Positions 6,851-8,267 of a DNA stretch of 8,267 bases are shown piece after piece. The notes beneath the pieces were generated by a model. It saw only the letters and a list, made by a program, of their open reading frames with translations, had not been told where the DNA came from and searched no databases. The stretch is from Elusimicrobia bacterium RIFCSPLOWO2_01_FULL_60_11 (GTDB lineage Bacteria > Elusimicrobiota > Elusimicrobia > 2-02-FULL-39-32). Position numbers and translations under genes: made by a program. The stretch's first letter is position 1. Every line of letters begins with the position of its first letter. The stretch covers positions 1 to 8,267 of the forward strand of contig MGUS01000041.1 of assembly GCA_001800085.1 (NCBI GenBank), read 5' to 3'.

Positions 6851-8267
6851 GGGATCTGCTGGATGTATTGCTGGATGACGGTGTCGGAAGGGTCCATCTC
6901 GAGGGCTTTCTGCCACACCTCTTTGGCCTTGTCCTTCTGCTCGATCAGGAAGAAGCAGGACCCAAGCCGCTTCATCGCCTCCACGTTCTGGGGGTCTAAG
7001 TCGAGCACTTCCTGAAGCAGGATGATGGCCTTGTCGTACTTGGCGTCGTAGATGGACTGGAGGGCGTCATAGAGCTTCTGGTCTATATAAGAGAAGCCCT
7101 TGCGCTTCTGGTCCAATCGCTCGGTCAGCTTCTCTCGGGAGTCCTTCTCGATGCGGTTCAAAAGCTGGAGGAGTTTCTCGTTGGTGGGGTCCTTTTCCAG
7201 GTAAGCGTAGCGGAGCGCGTTGATGGTGGACTTGTTGTCGCCCTTCATGAAATCGTTGACGGCCTTGCGGATGATGTTGGGCACGTCGCCCTCGCCCACG
7301 GCGGAGGGCAGAGTGGTGACCACCGAGGACAAGCGCCCGGATAGCACCCGGACGTCGTTGTTCGTGGGGTCGATGTCCAGCGAACGGTTCATGCGGTCCA
7401 ATCCCAGCATATAATTCCCTTGCGTGTAGGCGGCCACGCCTTCCTGAAACAAGCGCCGGGCCGTGTTCTCGCGGCGGGCGAGGACGGACTTCCCGAACTT
7501 GAAACTCGCCCCCATTCTTGTCGAAACTCCGAAATCTGTCAAGCCCTGGGCGATGTCTATGTTCATGTTGCGGATCTTGAAGCCCAGGCCGAAGCTGGAC
7601 TGGCGCAGTTCGGGGTTGCCTTCCACTCCGGCCCGCAGCACGAGGGCGCGCCACACCCAGTATTCCGTGCCCAGGTTCCATTCCATGATATTCCTTGAGA
7701 AGTTCTGGGTCAAGTCCAGGGCCAGGACCATGCGGTCCTTCAAGCCCTTATAGGAATTGCCGACCTTGACCAGGAGGGGCAGTTTGTCGTCGGTGTCGCC
7801 CGTCCTCATGGCGAAGATGTTCTGAAAACCCACGGCCAGGCGGTAATGGTCGTTGGCGGAGGGCTGCGATAGGATGGTGGCGTCCGCCGTCAGGAAGGTA
7901 TCGTTGGAGCTGTCCACCTTTCTGGAGAGCTGTTTCAACGACATGCCCACGGCCAGGGTGTCGAGCACCTTCTTGCCGAAGCCGAAGATGTAGGCCGACT
8001 CCTCTGTGGAGAAATCCCCTCCCTTTTCCAGGTTGGTGATCTCGCCCGCGGCGTTCTTCTCCACGGTGACTTTCTCGAACCCGCCGGATTTCAGCTGGGT
8101 CATGTTGATGCCCCAGACCCAGCCCTTATTGGTGGGGTGGACATAGCTCAAAGTGGTGATGTTGGTCTGTTCCACCAGGGTGCCCTGCATGAGGGAGATC
8201 TCTTTTTTCTCCAACTGGGTCATGCCGGCGGGGTTGGAATAGACGCTGGTGGCGTCGTCGGAAACGG
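6847..8267 (-). CDS. PorV/UPF0164-like outer-membrane beta-barrel protein with C-terminal TPR domain, 5' end missing
   Basis: The reading frame stays open to the window edge, so the true start and signal peptide lie beyond 8267. About 472 residues are visible. The first are VSDDATSVYSNPAG-M, matching the N-terminal DA(T/A)xxYxNPAG signature of PorV, UPF0164 and FadL-type barrels, so the ATG at 8223 is internal. To about 7486 the protein has alternating amphipathic strands with Gly turns and aromatic ends, finishing at FKFG, as in a closing barrel strand. From about 7464 to 6860 it becomes helical with four TPR motifs: ARRLFQEGVAAYTQGNY, then one around NDFMKGDNKSTINALRY, then LYDALQSIYDAKYDKAI, then RLGSCFFLIEQKDKAKEVW. 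These end in DPTN, DPTN, DPQN and DPSD. Chains leaving a barrel C-terminus normally face the periplasm, so the TPRs should lie there, close to the FliF-like domain of the next gene product. The barrel's cargo or partner is unknown. PorV itself serves type IX secretion, but nothing else of that system is seen here. Confidence 0.85.
   Translation of the reverse strand, partial: VSDDATSVYSNPAGMTQLEKKEISLMQGTLVEQTNITTLSYVHPTNKGWVWGINMTQLKSGGFEKVTVEKNAAGEITNLEKGGDFSTEESAYIFGFGKKVLDTLAVGMSLKQLSRKVDSSNDTFLTADATILSQPSANDHYRLAVGFQNIFAMRTGDTDDKLPLLVKVGNSYKGLKDRMVLALDLTQNFSRNIMEWNLGTEYWVWRALVLRAGVEGNPELRQSSFGLGFKIRNMNIDIAQGLTDFGVSTRMGASFKFGKSVLARRENTARRLFQEGVAAYTQGNYMLGLDRMNRSLDIDPTNNDVRVLSGRLSSVVTTLPSAVGEGDVPNIIRKAVNDFMKGDNKSTINALRYAYLEKDPTNEKLLQLLNRIEKDSREKLTERLDQKRKGFSYIDQKLYDALQSIYDAKYDKAIILLQEVLDLDPQNVEAMKRLGSCFFLIEQKDKAKEVWQKALEMDPSDTVIQQYIQQIP

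Noticed and set aside
6851..6916. Upstream ATG at 6916 for the FliF-FliG-like gene (649 aa)
   Set aside because: The added 22 residues (MAESPRDGPFRHRHPAIHPA and two more) lie inside the end of the barrel gene in another frame and would place a charged tail before the signal peptide. The ATGA overlap at 6850 fits better.
8221..8223. ATG at 8223 as start of the barrel gene
   Set aside because: The frame stays open upstream and encodes DDATSVYSNPAG, the conserved N-terminal barrel motif, right before this Met. The true start lies beyond the window.
6847..8267. Type IX secretion system locus because of the PorV-like barrel
   Set aside because: No other T9SS component is in the window, and PorV-like barrels occur widely without T9SS.

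Overview
The window is one continuous stretch of minus-strand coding sequence. It reads from high to low coordinates and holds four genes with almost no space between them: a 4-base ATGA overlap, a 12-base gap and a 20-base gap. It is probably the middle of a longer operon, since the first gene enters from beyond base 8267 and the last runs off base 1. No promoter, terminator, RNA gene, mobile element or CRISPR array is visible. The DNA is GC-rich, and codon use looks uniform across the genes.

In order of transcription, the layout is as follows. (1) 8267-6847 is the C-terminal part of an outer-membrane beta-barrel protein of the PorV / UPF0164 type, followed by four TPR motifs that should lie in the periplasm. 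(2) 6850-4967 is a 627-residue inner-membrane protein. It looks like a natural fusion of the membrane-proximal domain of the flagellar MS-ring protein FliF (RBM3, then a transmembrane segment) to the middle and C-terminal motor domains of the switch protein FliG, ending in two TPR motifs. (3) 4954-167 is a 1595-residue cytoplasmic coiled-coil protein, also ending in two TPR motifs. Its rod is built from about 21 copies of a 61-residue repeat that stays in register without insertion or deletion. (4) 146-1 is the start of a proline-rich protein of unknown function.

The organism is a diderm bacterium. UPF0164-type barrels, many TPR proteins and high GC fit Elusimicrobiota or a similar deep lineage, but this placement is tentative. 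No ordinary flagellar gene is present in the window.

The set suggests a cell-envelope machine using flagellar rotor parts outside a standard flagellum: a barrel with TPRs at the outer membrane, a FliF-FliG rotor-like ring in the inner membrane, and a very long periodic rod in the cytoplasm. TPRs on all three are candidate docking surfaces. The domain calls and the 61-residue period come directly from the sequence. The idea of a joint motor or scaffold is inference.
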